From Roseovarius sp. SCSIO 43702 (GTDB lineage: Bacteria > Pseudomonadota > Alphaproteobacteria > Rhodobacterales > Rhodobacteraceae): 64,000 nucleotides of DNA. This document shows, in pieces, positions 47,735 through 57,527 of this stretch. The translations under genes and the position numbers were made by a program. Position 1 is the first letter of the stretch. Each line of letters starts with the position of its first letter. The stretch covers positions 2,688,501 to 2,752,500 of the forward strand of contig NZ_CP080623.1 in the NCBI RefSeq assembly GCF_019599045.1, written 5' to 3'. Under the pieces are notes generated by a model. The model had not been told where the DNA came from and did no database searches. It saw only the letters and a list, made by a program, of their open reading frames with translations.

Positions 47735-48809
47735 TCCGCTCGCCCCCGGCGCCACCATCGGCATCCTCGGCGGCGGTCAGCTTGGCCGCATGCTCTCGGT
47801 CGCCGCGGCGCGGCTGGGGTTCAAGACATGCATCTTCGAGCCGGGCGGCGACTGCCCGGCGAGCCACGTGGCCAACTACCACTTCAAGGCGCCCTATGAC
47901 GACGAGGACGCCTTGCGCGCCTTCGGCGACGCCGTCGATGTCATCACCTACGAGTTCGAGAACATCCCCACCTCGGCGCTCGACATCCTCGAAAGCCTCG
48001 CCCCGGTGCATCCGGGCCGCGAGGCGCTCCGTGTGAGCCAGGACCGCATCACCGAGAAGGACTTCCTGACCGATCTCGGGCTTCGCACCGCACCCTATGC
48101 GCAGGTCGACGACGCGGCGGGCCTTGTCGCCGCGATCGACCGCATCGGCACTCCCGCCATCCTCAAGACCCGCCGTTTCGGTTATGACGGCAAGGGTCAG
48201 GCGCGGCTCTCCTCGCCCGACGATGCCGAGGCGGCCCTCGCCGACATGAACGGCGCGCCCTCGGTGCTCGAGGGGTTCGTCGCGTTCAGCCACGAGGTCT
48301 CGGTCATCGCCGCGCGCGGGATGGACGGGTCGGTGGCCTGTTTCGATCCCGGCGAAAACGTGCATGAGGGCGGCATCCTGCGCACGACCACGATCCCCGC
48401 GCGGCTTTCGACCTCGCAGCGGACCGACGCGGTGCTCCTTGCCGGCAGGATCCTGAACGCGCTCGACTACGTGGGGGTCATGGGGGTCGAACTCTTCGTC
48501 ACCGACGATGGCCTCATCGTGAACGAGATTGCGCCGCGCGTGCACAATTCCGGGCACTGGACGCAGAACGGCTGCGCCGTCGACCAGTTCGAGCAGCATA
48601 TCCGCGCGGTTGCGGGCTGGCCACTGGGCGACGGCTCACGGCACGCGGACGTGGTGATGGAAAACCTCATCGGCGATGACATGGACCGCGTGCCCAGGCT
48701 CGCGCGCTCCCCCGACTGCGCGCTGCATCTTTACGGCAAGGCCGAGGTGAAGCCGGGGCGCAAGATGGGCCACGTCAATCGGATCGCGAGGCCCGAGCGC
48801 CCGGCCTGA
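47727..48809 (+). CDS. purK: 5-(carboxyamino)imidazole ribonucleotide synthase
   Basis: A 360-residue ATP-grasp ligase that makes N5-CAIR from AIR, bicarbonate and ATP, supplying PurE. The N-terminus [20 protein letters not shown] is the family signature; [29 protein letters not shown] and [20 protein letters not shown] are the catalytic-core blocks. It overlaps purE by 8 bases, so the two are translationally coupled. Confidence 0.96.
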   Translation: MTDPLAPGATIGILGGGQLGRMLSVAAARLGFKTCIFEPGGDCPASHVANYHFKAPYDDEDALRAFGDAVDVITYEFENIPTSALDILESLAPVHPGREALRVSQDRITEKDFLTDLGLRTAPYAQVDDAAGLVAAIDRIGTPAILKTRRFGYDGKGQARLSSPDDAEAALADMNGAPSVLEGFVAFSHEVSVIAARGMDGSVACFDPGENVHEGGILRTTTIPARLSTSQRTDAVLLAGRILNALDYVGVMGVELFVTDDGLIVNEIAPRVHNSGHWTQNGCAVDQFEQHIRAVAGWPLGDGSRHADVVMENLIGDDMDRVPRLARSPDCALHLYGKAEVKPGRKMGHVNRIARPERPA

Positions 48810-48834
48810 CGCCTGCGGTCGATGTCCGGACCAA

Positions 48835-49992
48835 TCATGATCCGCCGCTCACGAAACGCGCGGCGGCCTCGCCGCTCATGTAGCTGATACGCCCGCCCGC
48901 GATCGTCGCGACGACCCTCAGACTGCCGGGCTCGAGCACCACCAGGTCGGCGCGCCGACCGGGCTGTAGCGAACCGCGATCGGTGAGCCCGAGAATACCC
49001 GCCGGCCCTTCCGATATGAGCCGCCATGCGTCGGACAGGTCCAGCACACCCGATCCGACCAGGAGCCGCACCGCGCGGGTCAGAGACGGATAGTGATAAT
49101 CCGAGGCGAGCGCCGTCACCTGCCCCATCATGACCTGCTCCGCGGCGCTCACGTTGCCGTTATGCGACCCGCCGCGCACCACGTTGGGCGCACCCATGAC
49201 AACCGGATCGCCCGCGTCCCGCGCGGCCTCGACCGCCTCCGCCGTCTCGGGGAACTCCGCCACGCGCACGCCCCGCCCGCGCCACTCTGCCAGCGCCTCG
49301 GCGGTCCGGGCGTCATGACATCCCATCAACACCCCGCGCCGGCCGAGCCGCGCGCAAAGCGTGTCGAGCGCGACGGGCACCTCGTCCATCCGCGCATGCA
49401 TGGCCTGCATCATCTCGAGGTGCCGCTCGGGATTTCGGCCCACCTTGAGCGCCTGCCCCGTCAGGCGCGGCGGGCGCTTGCCCTGCTCGAGCGCATCGTG
49501 CGGCAGGTGATCGTTGAAGACAACGAACCGCACGCCATGGCGTGCCACGACCTCTTCGGCCGCGCCGTAATCGTCGAGCATTGCCACCTCTAAGCGCATC
49601 TGCAGATGCAGATCGGTCGCAACCCGCGCCCGCGCGGCGGCGACGCCGCCAAAAACCGCCTCGGCGAAGTCCGGGCCGCGCATCCCCCCTTCCCAACTGT
49701 AGAACTGCGCGAGGACGGCACTCGTGATCCCGTTCGCGGCCAGTTCCGCCTCGGCCGAGAGCAACCCCGCCTCCACATCCTTCATCGCGCCCCGCCGCGG
49801 GGCAAGATGGCGCTCGAACCCGTCGCCGTGAATATCCACGATGCCGGGGGCCACGAGAAACCCGCCGAGGTCGATCTCGCGCCCCGGCGCATCCGAGACG
49901 ATGCCGCCATCCGCCAGGCGCACGGGCGCCTCCGCCACCCCGTTCGGCACGAGCACATCCGCGCCGACGAGCCGCAGGTCGAGCGTGCTCAC
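48835..49992 (-). CDS. PhnM-like alpha-D-ribose 1-methylphosphonate 5-triphosphate diphosphatase
   Basis: A 385-residue amidohydrolase-fold protein. The metal-binding [12 protein letters not shown] in the N-terminal third, [12 protein letters not shown] and MGCHDART in the middle and [13 protein letters not shown] near the end follow the PhnM pattern. In carbon-phosphorus lyase operons PhnM removes pyrophosphate from the triphosphate intermediate. Here it is alone apart from a lipase-like gene, with no other phn gene in view, so its role in phosphonate use is open. Its start overlaps the upstream hydrolase stop by 4 bases. Confidence 0.88.
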   Translation of the reverse strand: MSTLDLRLVGADVLVPNGVAEAPVRLADGGIVSDAPGREIDLGGFLVAPGIVDIHGDGFERHLAPRRGAMKDVEAGLLSAEAELAANGITSAVLAQFYSWEGGMRGPDFAEAVFGGVAAARARVATDLHLQMRLEVAMLDDYGAAEEVVARHGVRFVVFNDHLPHDALEQGKRPPRLTGQALKVGRNPERHLEMMQAMHARMDEVPVALDTLCARLGRRGVLMGCHDARTAEALAEWRGRGVRVAEFPETAEAVEAARDAGDPVVMGAPNVVRGGSHNGNVSAAEQVMMGQVTALASDYHYPSLTRAVRLLVGSGVLDLSDAWRLISEGPAGILGLTDRGSLQPGRRADLVVLEPGSLRVVATIAGGRISYMSGEAAARFVSGGS

Positions 49993-50732
49993 CGCTCCAC
50001 GTCCAGGAATTCCGTGCCAAGGTCGATCACGTCCGAGAACCCCAGGTCCCGGTCGAACTTCCCGTCGCGCAGGAACGCCACCACCTGCGCGATCACCAGC
50101 GGGTTGTTCATCATGAACGTATGCGTCACCGGCAAGGTGAGGTGATCCGCCATCCCCTCGACCTTGGTCGAGGCGACCGACACCTTGCCGTCATCCGGCC
50201 CCTCGATGAGGCTCGAATAATAGGGGTTGAGCGAGCGCGATCCCGCGATCACGCCAAGCTCGAAATCGACATCGGGCAGGTTCTCGGGCACGCCCTCCGG
50301 CCCGGTTTCGAGCTGCGCGCCCGCGGGTCCGTTGATCCATGCGAAAAGCTCCAGCCCCCCCAGCTCGTCCACAAGTTGCGAGCCGTGGTTGGGCGGGCCC
50401 AGCATCACGACGCGGCCCAGCCGCTCGGGCCGGTTGTCGCGCAGCCAGTGCCGCAGCAGGATGCCGCCCATCGAATGCGTGACGAAGTGGACCCGTGACT
50501 CGCCGCACCGCGAGATGGCCTTGGGCAGGGTGTCCGTGGCCAGACGCTCGATCTCGGCCCGCGTCGAGGGATAGCGCGGCGCGATCACGTCATATCCCTG
50601 CACCTCGAGCGTCTCCTCGAGCACCCTCATGGAATTCTCGGTGCGCGCCAACCCGTGCAACAGCACGACGCAATCCGCCATGGCGCCCGCGGGAACCGAC
50701 ACGAAAAGGAAAAGGAGGATGAGCCGCACCAT
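49989..50732 (-). CDS. Exported alpha/beta-hydrolase (lipase-like)
   Basis: A 247-residue protein with a signal peptide ([19 protein letters not shown]). The mature protein begins [16 protein letters not shown], where HGL is the oxyanion-hole region, and has the nucleophile elbow [15 protein letters not shown] with the serine in THSMGG. The catalytic acid and His are probably in the [10 protein letters not shown] and [10 protein letters not shown] segments. Family members are lipases or acyl hydrolases of the periplasm. The ATG at 50732 has AGGGGGC upstream. It overlaps the PhnM-like gene by 4 bases. Confidence 0.88.
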   Translation of the reverse strand: MVRLILLFLFVSVPAGAMADCVVLLHGLARTENSMRVLEETLEVQGYDVIAPRYPSTRAEIERLATDTLPKAISRCGESRVHFVTHSMGGILLRHWLRDNRPERLGRVVMLGPPNHGSQLVDELGGLELFAWINGPAGAQLETGPEGVPENLPDVDFELGVIAGSRSLNPYYSSLIEGPDDGKVSVASTKVEGMADHLTLPVTHTFMMNNPLVIAQVVAFLRDGKFDRDLGFSDVIDLGTEFLDVER

Positions 50733-50875
50733 GCCCCCTAGATAGCGATCCCCCCGCGCCGCGCAATGCCGCCCGTAACGGCACTTCGCGCGACCTGCCG
50801 AAAAATGCTCACGGTTCCGCGATATCATCTCGCATTCGGGCCCCGCCGTTGCCGCGCGGGATCACGCCCGGCAGG

Positions 50876-53197
50876 TCAGGTGAACCTGTTGTCCCTCGGG
50901 AAGCCGCGCGGAGCCATGCGACCCGCGCTCGCGCGTTTGCCGACCCATTCGGCCAGCGCGGTCTCGGTGCGCGTCCGTCCGGCCGGATCGTGCCAGCTCA
51001 GCCCCTCCTCAAGCGTGAAGGTTATCGCATCCGACAAGCCGCCGTCCTTGTACTTTTGCAACCTCACACCCTTGCCTCTTCCCATTTCCGGCAGATCTTC
51101 CAATGGAAAAATCAATACTTTGCGATTTTCGCCCACAACGGCCACGTGATCCCCCGTGGCGGGCCTGCAAAGTCGCGCCTGCGCCTCGCCCCGGACGTTG
51201 AGCACCTGTTTCCCGGCCCGCGTCTGCGCCAGAACCTCGTCTTCGGGTACGATGAAGCCGTCGCCTGCCGAGGACGCCACGAGGAGTTTCCGCCCCGGCA
51301 CGTGGATGAAGAGATCGACGATCTCGGCCTCGTTGGGCAGATCGACCATGAGGCGCAGCGGCTCGCCCATGCCCCGCCCGCCGGGCAGCGCCGCCGCCGA
51401 CAGGGTGTAGAACCGCCCGTTCGACCCGAAGACCAGCAGGCGGTCGGTCGTCTCGGCATGGAACATGAAGCGCGGACCGTCGCCATCCTTGAACTTCAAC
51501 TCGCGGGCCAGGTCCACATGGCCGGACATCGCCCGGATCCAGCCCATCTGGCTGCACACGACCGTGATCGGCTCGCGGTCGATCATCGCCTCGAGCGGCA
51601 CCTCCTCGATCTCGCCCGCCTCGGCGAAGGTCGTGCGGCGCGCGCCCACGTTGCGCCCGTCAAGCGTGTAGCCCTTGCCGAAGGTCGCCTTCACCTCGCG
51701 AAGCTGATCCGCGATCGCCGCCCATTGCAGCCCGACGTCCTCGAGCAGGTCCTCGAGCCCCGCACGTTCCTCCATCAGCGCGTCACGCTCGGCCAGAAGC
51801 GCCATTTCCTCGAGCCGCCGCAATGCGCGCAGCCGCATGTTGAGGATCGCCTCGGCCTGCACGTCGCTCAACCCCTCGTGATCGCCCGGCGCGGGCGGCA
51901 CGTAGTCCGCCTCGTCGCGGGCGCGCACGAACTCCCGGCCCCAGTCCTCGCGCATGAGCGCGGGTTTGGGCTCGTCGTCATAGCGGATGATGTCGATCAC
52001 GCGGTCGAGATTGAGGAAGGCCACGATCAGCCCCTCCAGCACCTCGAGCCGATGGTCGATCTTCTCCATCCGGTGCCGCGAGCGGCGCTCCAGCACCTCG
52101 CGCCGGAAATCGAGAAAGGCGCGCAGCACCTCCTTCATCGAGCAGACCTTGGGCGTAAGGCCGTCGATGAGCACGTTCATGTTGAGCGAGAAGCGCACCT
52201 CCAGGTCGGAGTTGCGGTAGAGCATGCCCATCAGCATCTCGGGATCGACGTTCTTCGAGCGCGGCTCGAGGATGATGCGCACGTCATCGGCGCTCTCGTC
52301 GCGTATATCGGCGAGCACCGGGACCTTCTTGGTCTGGATGACCTCGGCCAGCTTCTCGATCAGCCTGGATTTCTGCACCTGGTAGGGGATTTCCGTCACC
52401 ACGATCTGCCACTGGCCACGGCCAAGATCCTCGGTCTCCCAGCGGCAGCGCAGGCGGAACGATCCGCGCCCGGTGCGATAGGCTTGCGCGATGTTCTCGG
52501 CCGGCTCCACGATCACGCCGCCCGTCGGGAAGTCGGGGCCGGGAACATAGTTGAGGAGCGTGTCGTCGCGCGCATCGGGCGTCTTGATGAGATGCAGGCA
52601 GGCGTCGATCAGCTCGGCGATGTTGTGCGGCGGGATGTTGGTCGCCATCCCCACCGCGATCCCGCTCGACCCGTTGGCCAGAAGGTTCGGGAAAGCCGCC
52701 GGCAGGACCACCGGCTCGGTCAGCGTGCCGTCGTAGTTGTCGCGGAAATCGACCGCGTTCTCGGCCAGCCCCTCGAGCATCGCCTCGGCCACGGCGGTCA
52801 TCCGGGCCTCGGTATAGCGCGAGGCGGCCGGGTTATCGCCGTCGATATTGCCGAAATTCCCCTGCCCGTCCACCAGCGGATAGCGCACCGCGAAATCCTG
52901 TGCGAGCCGCGCCATCGCGTCGTAGATCGCGGCATCCCCGTGCGGATGGTAGTTCCCCATCACGTCGCCCGAGATCTTGGCCGACTTGCGGAACCCTCCC
53001 GTGGAACCCAGGCGCAATTCGCGCATTGCATAAAGGATGCGTCGGTGCACGGGCTTCAGCCCGTCGCGCGCATCGGGCAGCGCCCGGTGCATGATCGTCG
53101 AGAGCGCATATGTGAGATAGCGCTCGCCGATGGCACGGCGCAACGGCTCGGCCACCTCGTCGGGGGTCATGTCGGGATCGTCCAGAAGGTCGCTCAT
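50876..53197 (-). CDS. parC: DNA topoisomerase IV subunit A
   Basis: A 773-residue type IIA topoisomerase subunit that decatenates daughter chromosomes with ParE. The catalytic tyrosine is Tyr128 in [11 protein letters not shown], and the breakage-reunion domain has the [19 protein letters not shown] block near residue 85. The C-terminal half has a beta-pinwheel-like region (from about residue 510). At the quinolone-determining position equivalent to GyrA Ser83/ParC Ser80 it has Ala89; the neighbouring Asp93 is kept. Its length and short C-terminus fit ParC better than GyrA. Confidence 0.95.
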   Translation of the reverse strand: MSDLLDDPDMTPDEVAEPLRRAIGERYLTYALSTIMHRALPDARDGLKPVHRRILYAMRELRLGSTGGFRKSAKISGDVMGNYHPHGDAAIYDAMARLAQDFAVRYPLVDGQGNFGNIDGDNPAASRYTEARMTAVAEAMLEGLAENAVDFRDNYDGTLTEPVVLPAAFPNLLANGSSGIAVGMATNIPPHNIAELIDACLHLIKTPDARDDTLLNYVPGPDFPTGGVIVEPAENIAQAYRTGRGSFRLRCRWETEDLGRGQWQIVVTEIPYQVQKSRLIEKLAEVIQTKKVPVLADIRDESADDVRIILEPRSKNVDPEMLMGMLYRNSDLEVRFSLNMNVLIDGLTPKVCSMKEVLRAFLDFRREVLERRSRHRMEKIDHRLEVLEGLIVAFLNLDRVIDIIRYDDEPKPALMREDWGREFVRARDEADYVPPAPGDHEGLSDVQAEAILNMRLRALRRLEEMALLAERDALMEERAGLEDLLEDVGLQWAAIADQLREVKATFGKGYTLDGRNVGARRTTFAEAGEIEEVPLEAMIDREPITVVCSQMGWIRAMSGHVDLARELKFKDGDGPRFMFHAETTDRLLVFGSNGRFYTLSAAALPGGRGMGEPLRLMVDLPNEAEIVDLFIHVPGRKLLVASSAGDGFIVPEDEVLAQTRAGKQVLNVRGEAQARLCRPATGDHVAVVGENRKVLIFPLEDLPEMGRGKGVRLQKYKDGGLSDAITFTLEEGLSWHDPAGRTRTETALAEWVGKRASAGRMAPRGFPRDNRFT

Positions 53198-53339
53198 GAC
53201 CGACCTGATAGCTTCGGGCGATGCGACGGTAAAGGCGCTTCGGAACGAGGCGATGGCGATTTCCCGTCAGGGGCCGGACCGAATCGTGTAGGATGACATA
53301 AGGGCGGCGGTATTCGCCGCTCCCGTCCGGGGGGATGAT

Positions 53340-54146
53340 ATGTGGCGTTTCATAGTGGTGAGCTTCGGCTTTCTGGGGTTTGCGTTCTACGAATTGAGCG
53401 GCGGTGCCGACTACCGCCCGCACGAGGATTCTCTCCAGGCGCACATGCAGCGTGAGCGCGACAGGGCAGCGACACTGACCCGCGTGGCCGAGGCCGACGC
53501 GGCCACCCCGGCCCGACGCACCGACAAGGGCGACAAGGGCGACGAAAAGGCAGACGATTTCGACGTGGCCACGACGCGCACCATGACGCGCGACACGGAC
53601 GAGGTCGATGCCGCGGCCATCGATGCCGCCCTCACGGCCGCGCTCGAGAAGGAAAAAGGCGCCGGCATCACCGCCACCACCGAAGCCACCGTCATTCCCG
53701 CAGCGGCCACCCGTGAGGCGGACACCCCTGCTGCCGGCGTCACGACGTCGGTCATCGGGCTTTCCGAAGTGACGCAGCAGGCGGATGATGGCGCGCAGGT
53801 AACACTTGCCTCGTCGGGTAACGCCAACGGGTTCGGCGCCTTGGGCGCGGCGCTCAGGATCGACATGACCGGCGCCTCCGGTGCCGGTGACGAAGGCAGT
53901 TCCGCCTCCGGGGTCACGCAGGTCGCCGTGGCCGACAGCGCCGCCGCCGATATCCGCCGCGTGACCGGCAATCTCGTCAACATGCGGGCCGGGCCGGGAA
54001 CGTCCTATGGCCGCGTCGATCAGCTCGCCGAAGGCGCGCGCGTGCGCGTGCTCGAGGATCTGGGCAACGGCTGGCTGCATCTCGAGGTCGAGGAGACCGG
54101 CCAGGTGGGCTACATGGCCGACTGGCTCGTCACCGCCAGCAACTGA
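53340..54146 (+). CDS. SH3b domain protein with N-terminal membrane anchor
   Basis: A 268-residue protein with a hydrophobic N-terminal segment (WRFIVVSFGFLGFAFYELSG, signal anchor). A long low-complexity region rich in Ala, Asp, Thr and Lys (about residues 40-195) leads to a bacterial SH3 domain at about residues 200-265 (VTGNLVNMRAGPGTSYGRVD, GWLHLEVEETGQVGYMADWL). SH3b domains often bind peptidoglycan stems. Function is unknown but an envelope role is likely. It lies 142 bases downstream of the divergent parC and precedes an SDR gene. Confidence 0.88.
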   Translation: MWRFIVVSFGFLGFAFYELSGGADYRPHEDSLQAHMQRERDRAATLTRVAEADAATPARRTDKGDKGDEKADDFDVATTRTMTRDTDEVDAAAIDAALTAALEKEKGAGITATTEATVIPAAATREADTPAAGVTTSVIGLSEVTQQADDGAQVTLASSGNANGFGALGAALRIDMTGASGAGDEGSSASGVTQVAVADSAAADIRRVTGNLVNMRAGPGTSYGRVDQLAEGARVRVLEDLGNGWLHLEVEETGQVGYMADWLVTASN

Positions 54147-54203
54147 GTGCCGCCACGCCGTTTTTCGTTGCGCCGTCCGCGCAGTCCCCGCATGGTCGCG
54201 CGC

Positions 54204-55034
54204 ATGAGTGACAGAAGCATTCTCATCACCGGCTGTTCCTCCGGTATCGGGTACGATGCCGCCCACGGTCTCCGGGCACGTGGCTGGCGCGTCTTCGCGG
54301 CCTGCCGCAAGGAGGCGGACTGCGACCGCCTGCGCGCCGAAGGCTTTGAAAGTCCGCGCCTCGACTACCAGGACGAGGCCAGCATCCACGCGGCCCTGAC
54401 CCAGGTGTTGGACACCACCGGCGGACGGCTCGACGCGCTTTTCAACAATGGCGCCTTCGCCAATCCCGGCCTGGTCGAGGATTTGCCCACCGATGCGCTC
54501 CGCGCGATCTTCGAAGCCAATCTCTTCGGCTGGCACGCGCTGACCCGCGCCGTGATCCCGGTGATGCGCGCGCAGGGGCATGGGCGGATCGTGCAATGCT
54601 CCTCGGTTCTGGGCTTCGTCACGATGCCCTGGCGCGGCGCCTACAACGCCTCGAAATTCGCGCTCGAGGGTCTCTCGGACACGCTGCGGATCGAGATGCG
54701 CGGCACCGGCATCCATGTCAGCCTGATCGAACCCGGCCCCGTCACCTCGAATATCCGCGAGAACGCGATCCCCCATTTCGAGCGCTGGATCGACTGGGAA
54801 AACGCCCCCCGGCGCGAAGATTACGCGCGGCTGCGCCACCGTCTCTACGAAAGCAGCGGCCCCGACACGTTCGAGCTGCCGCCCTCCGCCGTCACGCGCA
54901 GGCTCGTCCACGCGCTCGAGGCGCGTCGGCCCCGCGCGCGCTACTACGTGACGACGCCGACCTACCTCATGGGCACGCTGAAGCGGCTCCTGCCGACCCG
55001 CTGGCTCGACGCGGTGATCGCGAAGGCGGGTTAG
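54204..55034 (+). CDS. Short-chain dehydrogenase/reductase
   Basis: A 276-residue SDR oxidoreductase. It has TGCSSGIG near residues 9-16, NNGA at about 86, Ser in [20 protein letters not shown] with the YxxxK pair, and a longer C-terminal substrate region ([20 protein letters not shown]) similar to fatty-acyl or retinol-type SDRs. Substrate is unknown. I chose the ATG at 54204 because the Rossmann strand follows at once; the frame is open back to the SH3b stop codon, so an earlier start is possible. No good ribosome binding site is visible. Confidence 0.88.
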   Translation: MSDRSILITGCSSGIGYDAAHGLRARGWRVFAACRKEADCDRLRAEGFESPRLDYQDEASIHAALTQVLDTTGGRLDALFNNGAFANPGLVEDLPTDALRAIFEANLFGWHALTRAVIPVMRAQGHGRIVQCSSVLGFVTMPWRGAYNASKFALEGLSDTLRIEMRGTGIHVSLIEPGPVTSNIRENAIPHFERWIDWENAPRREDYARLRHRLYESSGPDTFELPPSAVTRRLVHALEARRPRARYYVTTPTYLMGTLKRLLPTRWLDAVIAKAG

Positions 55035-55129
55035 GGCAGCGCCTGACGCAAGGCCCTGGTCCGGCCTTGAAGCCGACGGGAGCGCTTGCCGCTTGACCGG
55101 GCGCGGGTGGCGGGGCATCACTTCGGGTC

Positions 55130-55468
55130 ATGATCATCTTGAAGATATTGCGGCGATCCGAATGGGACCGGCTGCGCGCCGAGGGCCACAGCGACGGCGC
55201 CCCGGTAGACCTCGCCGACGGCTACATCCACTTCTCGACCGTGGCGCAGGCGCCCGAGACGGCAAGGCGCCATTTCGCAGGCGCGGGCGACCTGATGCTC
55301 GTGGCCGCCGAGAGCGAGGCGATGGGCTCGGAACTGAAGTGGGAGCCCTCGCGCGGCGGCGAGAATTTTCCGCATCTCTACCGCGAATTGCGCCTGACCG
55401 ACGTGATCTGGGCGCAACCCCTTCCGCTCGTCGGCGGCCAGCATCAGTTTCCCCCCGGCCTCGCATGA
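55130..55468 (+). CDS. DUF952 family protein
   Basis: A 112-residue protein matching DUF952: [19 protein letters not shown], then [20 protein letters not shown] with the conserved HxST, and [20 protein letters not shown]. The fold is related to ADP-ribosyltransferase-like KptA domains, but activity is unknown. It is the first of four tightly packed genes (DUF952, pyrD, ArsC-like, signal-peptidase-like); its TGA overlaps the pyrD ATG by 4 bases. Confidence 0.92.
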   Translation: MIILKILRRSEWDRLRAEGHSDGAPVDLADGYIHFSTVAQAPETARRHFAGAGDLMLVAAESEAMGSELKWEPSRGGENFPHLYRELRLTDVIWAQPLPLVGGQHQFPPGLA

Positions 55469-56535
55469 GTGCGCTGGAACGGCTCGGCCTCTACGCGCTG
55501 CACCGGCTCGACCCCGAAACCGCGCATGACTGGGCGATCCGGGCGCTTCGCGCGGGCCTTGCGACCGGTCCGGGCACTGTGACCTCGCCCCGGCTCGCCA
55601 GCACGGTGGCCGGGCTGGCGCTTCCCAATCCCGTGGGCCTTGCCGCGGGGTTCGACAAGAACGCTCGCGCGCTGCATCCGCTGGCCCGCGCGGGTTTCGG
55701 CTTTGTCGAGCTGGGCGCCGTCACTCCCCGCCCGCAACCGGGCAACCCGCGCCCACGGCTCTTTCGCCTGGCCGAGGATCGCGCCGTCATCAACCGCTTC
55801 GGCTTCAACAATGACGGCATGGAGGCGGTCGCGCGGCGCCTGGCGCAACGGCCCGAGACCTGCGTCATCGGTCTCAATATCGGCGCCAACAAGGACAGCG
55901 CCGACCGCGCCGAGGATTTCGCGCGCGTGCTGGCCCATTGCGGACGCCACGTGGATTTCGCGACGATCAACGTGTCCTCGCCCAACACCGAACGCCTGCG
56001 TGATCTTCAGGGCGCCGAGGCGCTCCACGGCCTTCTGGGCAAGGTCATGGAGGCGCGCGACTGGCTCACCGGCGAAACCGGCCGCGGCCTGCCCGTCTTT
56101 CTCAAGATCGCACCCGACCTCGACGAGACCGCCCTTGCCGAGATCGCCGAAGTGACCCGCGGCGCCGGCATCGCCGGGATCATCGCCACCAACACGACAC
56201 TTTCGCGCGATGGCCTCGTCAGCGCGCATCGTGACGAGACGGGCGGGCTTTCGGGCCGGCCGCTCTTCGAGCGGTCGACCCGCGTTCTGGCCCACCTGTC
56301 GCAGGTGACCGGGGGCACCTTGCCGCTGATCGGCGTCGGCGGCGTCGCCTCGGCCGAGGACGCCTATGCCAAGATCCGCGCGGGCGCGAGTGCCGTGCAG
56401 CTTTATTCTGCCCTCGTCTACGAGGGGCTGAGCCTCGTGCCGCGCATCGCGCGCGGGCTCGACGCGCTCCTGGCGCGCGACGGGTTCGCGAACGTGGCCG
56501 AAGCAGTGGGAACCGACAGGGAGACTTGGCTGTGA
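55465..56535 (+). CDS. pyrD: Dihydroorotate dehydrogenase (quinone), class 2
   Basis: A 356-residue membrane-associated flavoenzyme that oxidises dihydroorotate to orotate with ubiquinone in pyrimidine synthesis. The N-terminal extension typical of class 2 (residues 1 to about 40) is present. Core blocks are [31 protein letters not shown], the catalytic serine in [16 protein letters not shown] (Ser171/172) and [20 protein letters not shown], which binds FMN. The start overlaps the DUF952 stop and the end overlaps the next gene. Confidence 0.96.
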   Translation: MSALERLGLYALHRLDPETAHDWAIRALRAGLATGPGTVTSPRLASTVAGLALPNPVGLAAGFDKNARALHPLARAGFGFVELGAVTPRPQPGNPRPRLFRLAEDRAVINRFGFNNDGMEAVARRLAQRPETCVIGLNIGANKDSADRAEDFARVLAHCGRHVDFATINVSSPNTERLRDLQGAEALHGLLGKVMEARDWLTGETGRGLPVFLKIAPDLDETALAEIAEVTRGAGIAGIIATNTTLSRDGLVSAHRDETGGLSGRPLFERSTRVLAHLSQVTGGTLPLIGVGGVASAEDAYAKIRAGASAVQLYSALVYEGLSLVPRIARGLDALLARDGFANVAEAVGTDRETWL

Positions 56536-56876
56536 GCACGATCATCTGGCACAATCCGCGCTGCTCCAAATCGCGCGATACGCTGGCGCTTCTCGAGGCG
56601 CGGGACGAGGCGCACGAGGTGCGGCGTTATCTCGACGACCCGCCCTCCGAGGCCGAACTTCGCGAGGTGGCGAAGATGCTGGGCACCGGCGCCGGAGGCC
56701 TGTTGCGCGCGGGCGAGGCGCTGGCCCGAGAACTCGGACTGCGCCGCGATGATCCCGAGGATCGCCTTTTCGCCGCCATGGCCGCGCATCCCCGCCTGAT
56801 CGAGCGGCCCGTTGTCATCAAGGGCGACAGGGCGCGTCTCGGACGCCCGCCCGAACAGGTGCTGGAAATCCTGTGA
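56532..56876 (+). CDS. ArsC/YfgD-like thioredoxin-fold protein
   Basis: A 114-residue protein of the ArsC/Spx-type thioredoxin fold. The N-terminal [20 protein letters not shown] has the active-site Cys in [28 protein letters not shown] and the distal [20 protein letters not shown] block complete the family pattern. This is the YfgD-like group rather than proven arsenate reductase. The start is taken as the GTG at 56532, overlapping the pyrD stop; a TTG two codons earlier is also possible. It overlaps the next gene by 4 bases. Confidence 0.9.
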   Translation: MSTIIWHNPRCSKSRDTLALLEARDEAHEVRRYLDDPPSEAELREVAKMLGTGAGGLLRAGEALARELGLRRDDPEDRLFAAMAAHPRLIERPVVIKGDRARLGRPPEQVLEIL

Positions 56877-57523
56877 AGGCGCCTGCTGCTCTCGTTGCGC
56901 TGATGCTGATCGTGCCGGGCATGGCCAGCGCCATGTGCCTCTGTCTTCGCTGCGTGACCGGCCCCTATGACCGCTACACCGCCGCGTCGGCGGACATGAG
57001 ACCGACGATCGAACCGGGCCAGTGCATGATCTTTCACACCGCGCCCGCGCCCGAGGAGATCGCGCCGGGGCGGGTGATCGCGTTCACGCATCCCGCTGCC
57101 GACAGGCAATATGTCAAGAGGATCGTCGCGACCGCCGGACAGACCGTGGCGCTCGAGCGCGGCGTGATCCTCATCGACGGCGTGCCGGTATCGCGCCGGA
57201 AAACCTCCGACTACCACCAGAGCCGAGCGGCGGACGGACCGTCCGACACCCTTCCCCGCTGCGATCCATCCGCCGCGAGGGGCGAGACCTGCGCCATCCC
57301 GCGCTTCACCGAAACGCTGGGCCGCGCGGCCTACGACGTGCTCGATCTTGGCGAGACATGGCTCGACGACATGCCCCCCGTCACCGTGCCCCGGGGCCAC
57401 GTCTTCGTGCTGGGTGACCATCGCGACAACTCCATGGACAGCCGCCAGCCGCTCGCGGCGGGCGGGATCGGCCCGGTGCCGGTCGGAAACATACGCGGCG
57501 TTCTGGACGAGATCCGGGAGTGA
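56873..57523 (+). CDS. Signal peptidase I-like (S26) protein lacking the catalytic serine
   Basis: A 216-residue protein with an N-terminal signal-like segment ([20 protein letters not shown]). The S26 fold blocks are present: GRVIAFTHPAADRQYVKRIV with the general-base Lys82, and RGHVFVLGDHRDNSMDSRQP near the end. The nucleophile position directly before MxPT, normally Ser in the motif S-M-x-P-T, is Asp41 (ASADMRPTIEP). A nearby Ser39 is two residues off. It therefore looks like a catalytically dead relative, or uses an altered nucleophile. The GTG start overlaps the upstream stop by 4 bases. Confidence 0.82.
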   Translation: MKAPAALVALMLIVPGMASAMCLCLRCVTGPYDRYTAASADMRPTIEPGQCMIFHTAPAPEEIAPGRVIAFTHPAADRQYVKRIVATAGQTVALERGVILIDGVPVSRRKTSDYHQSRAADGPSDTLPRCDPSAARGETCAIPRFTETLGRAAYDVLDLGETWLDDMPPVTVPRGHVFVLGDHRDNSMDSRQPLAAGGIGPVPVGNIRGVLDEIRE

Positions 57524-57527
57524 CCCG

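Noticed and set aside
52833..55121. A 762-codon minus-strand open frame antisense to the SH3b and SDR genes.
   Set aside because: Arg/Gly/His-rich shadow of real genes in another frame.
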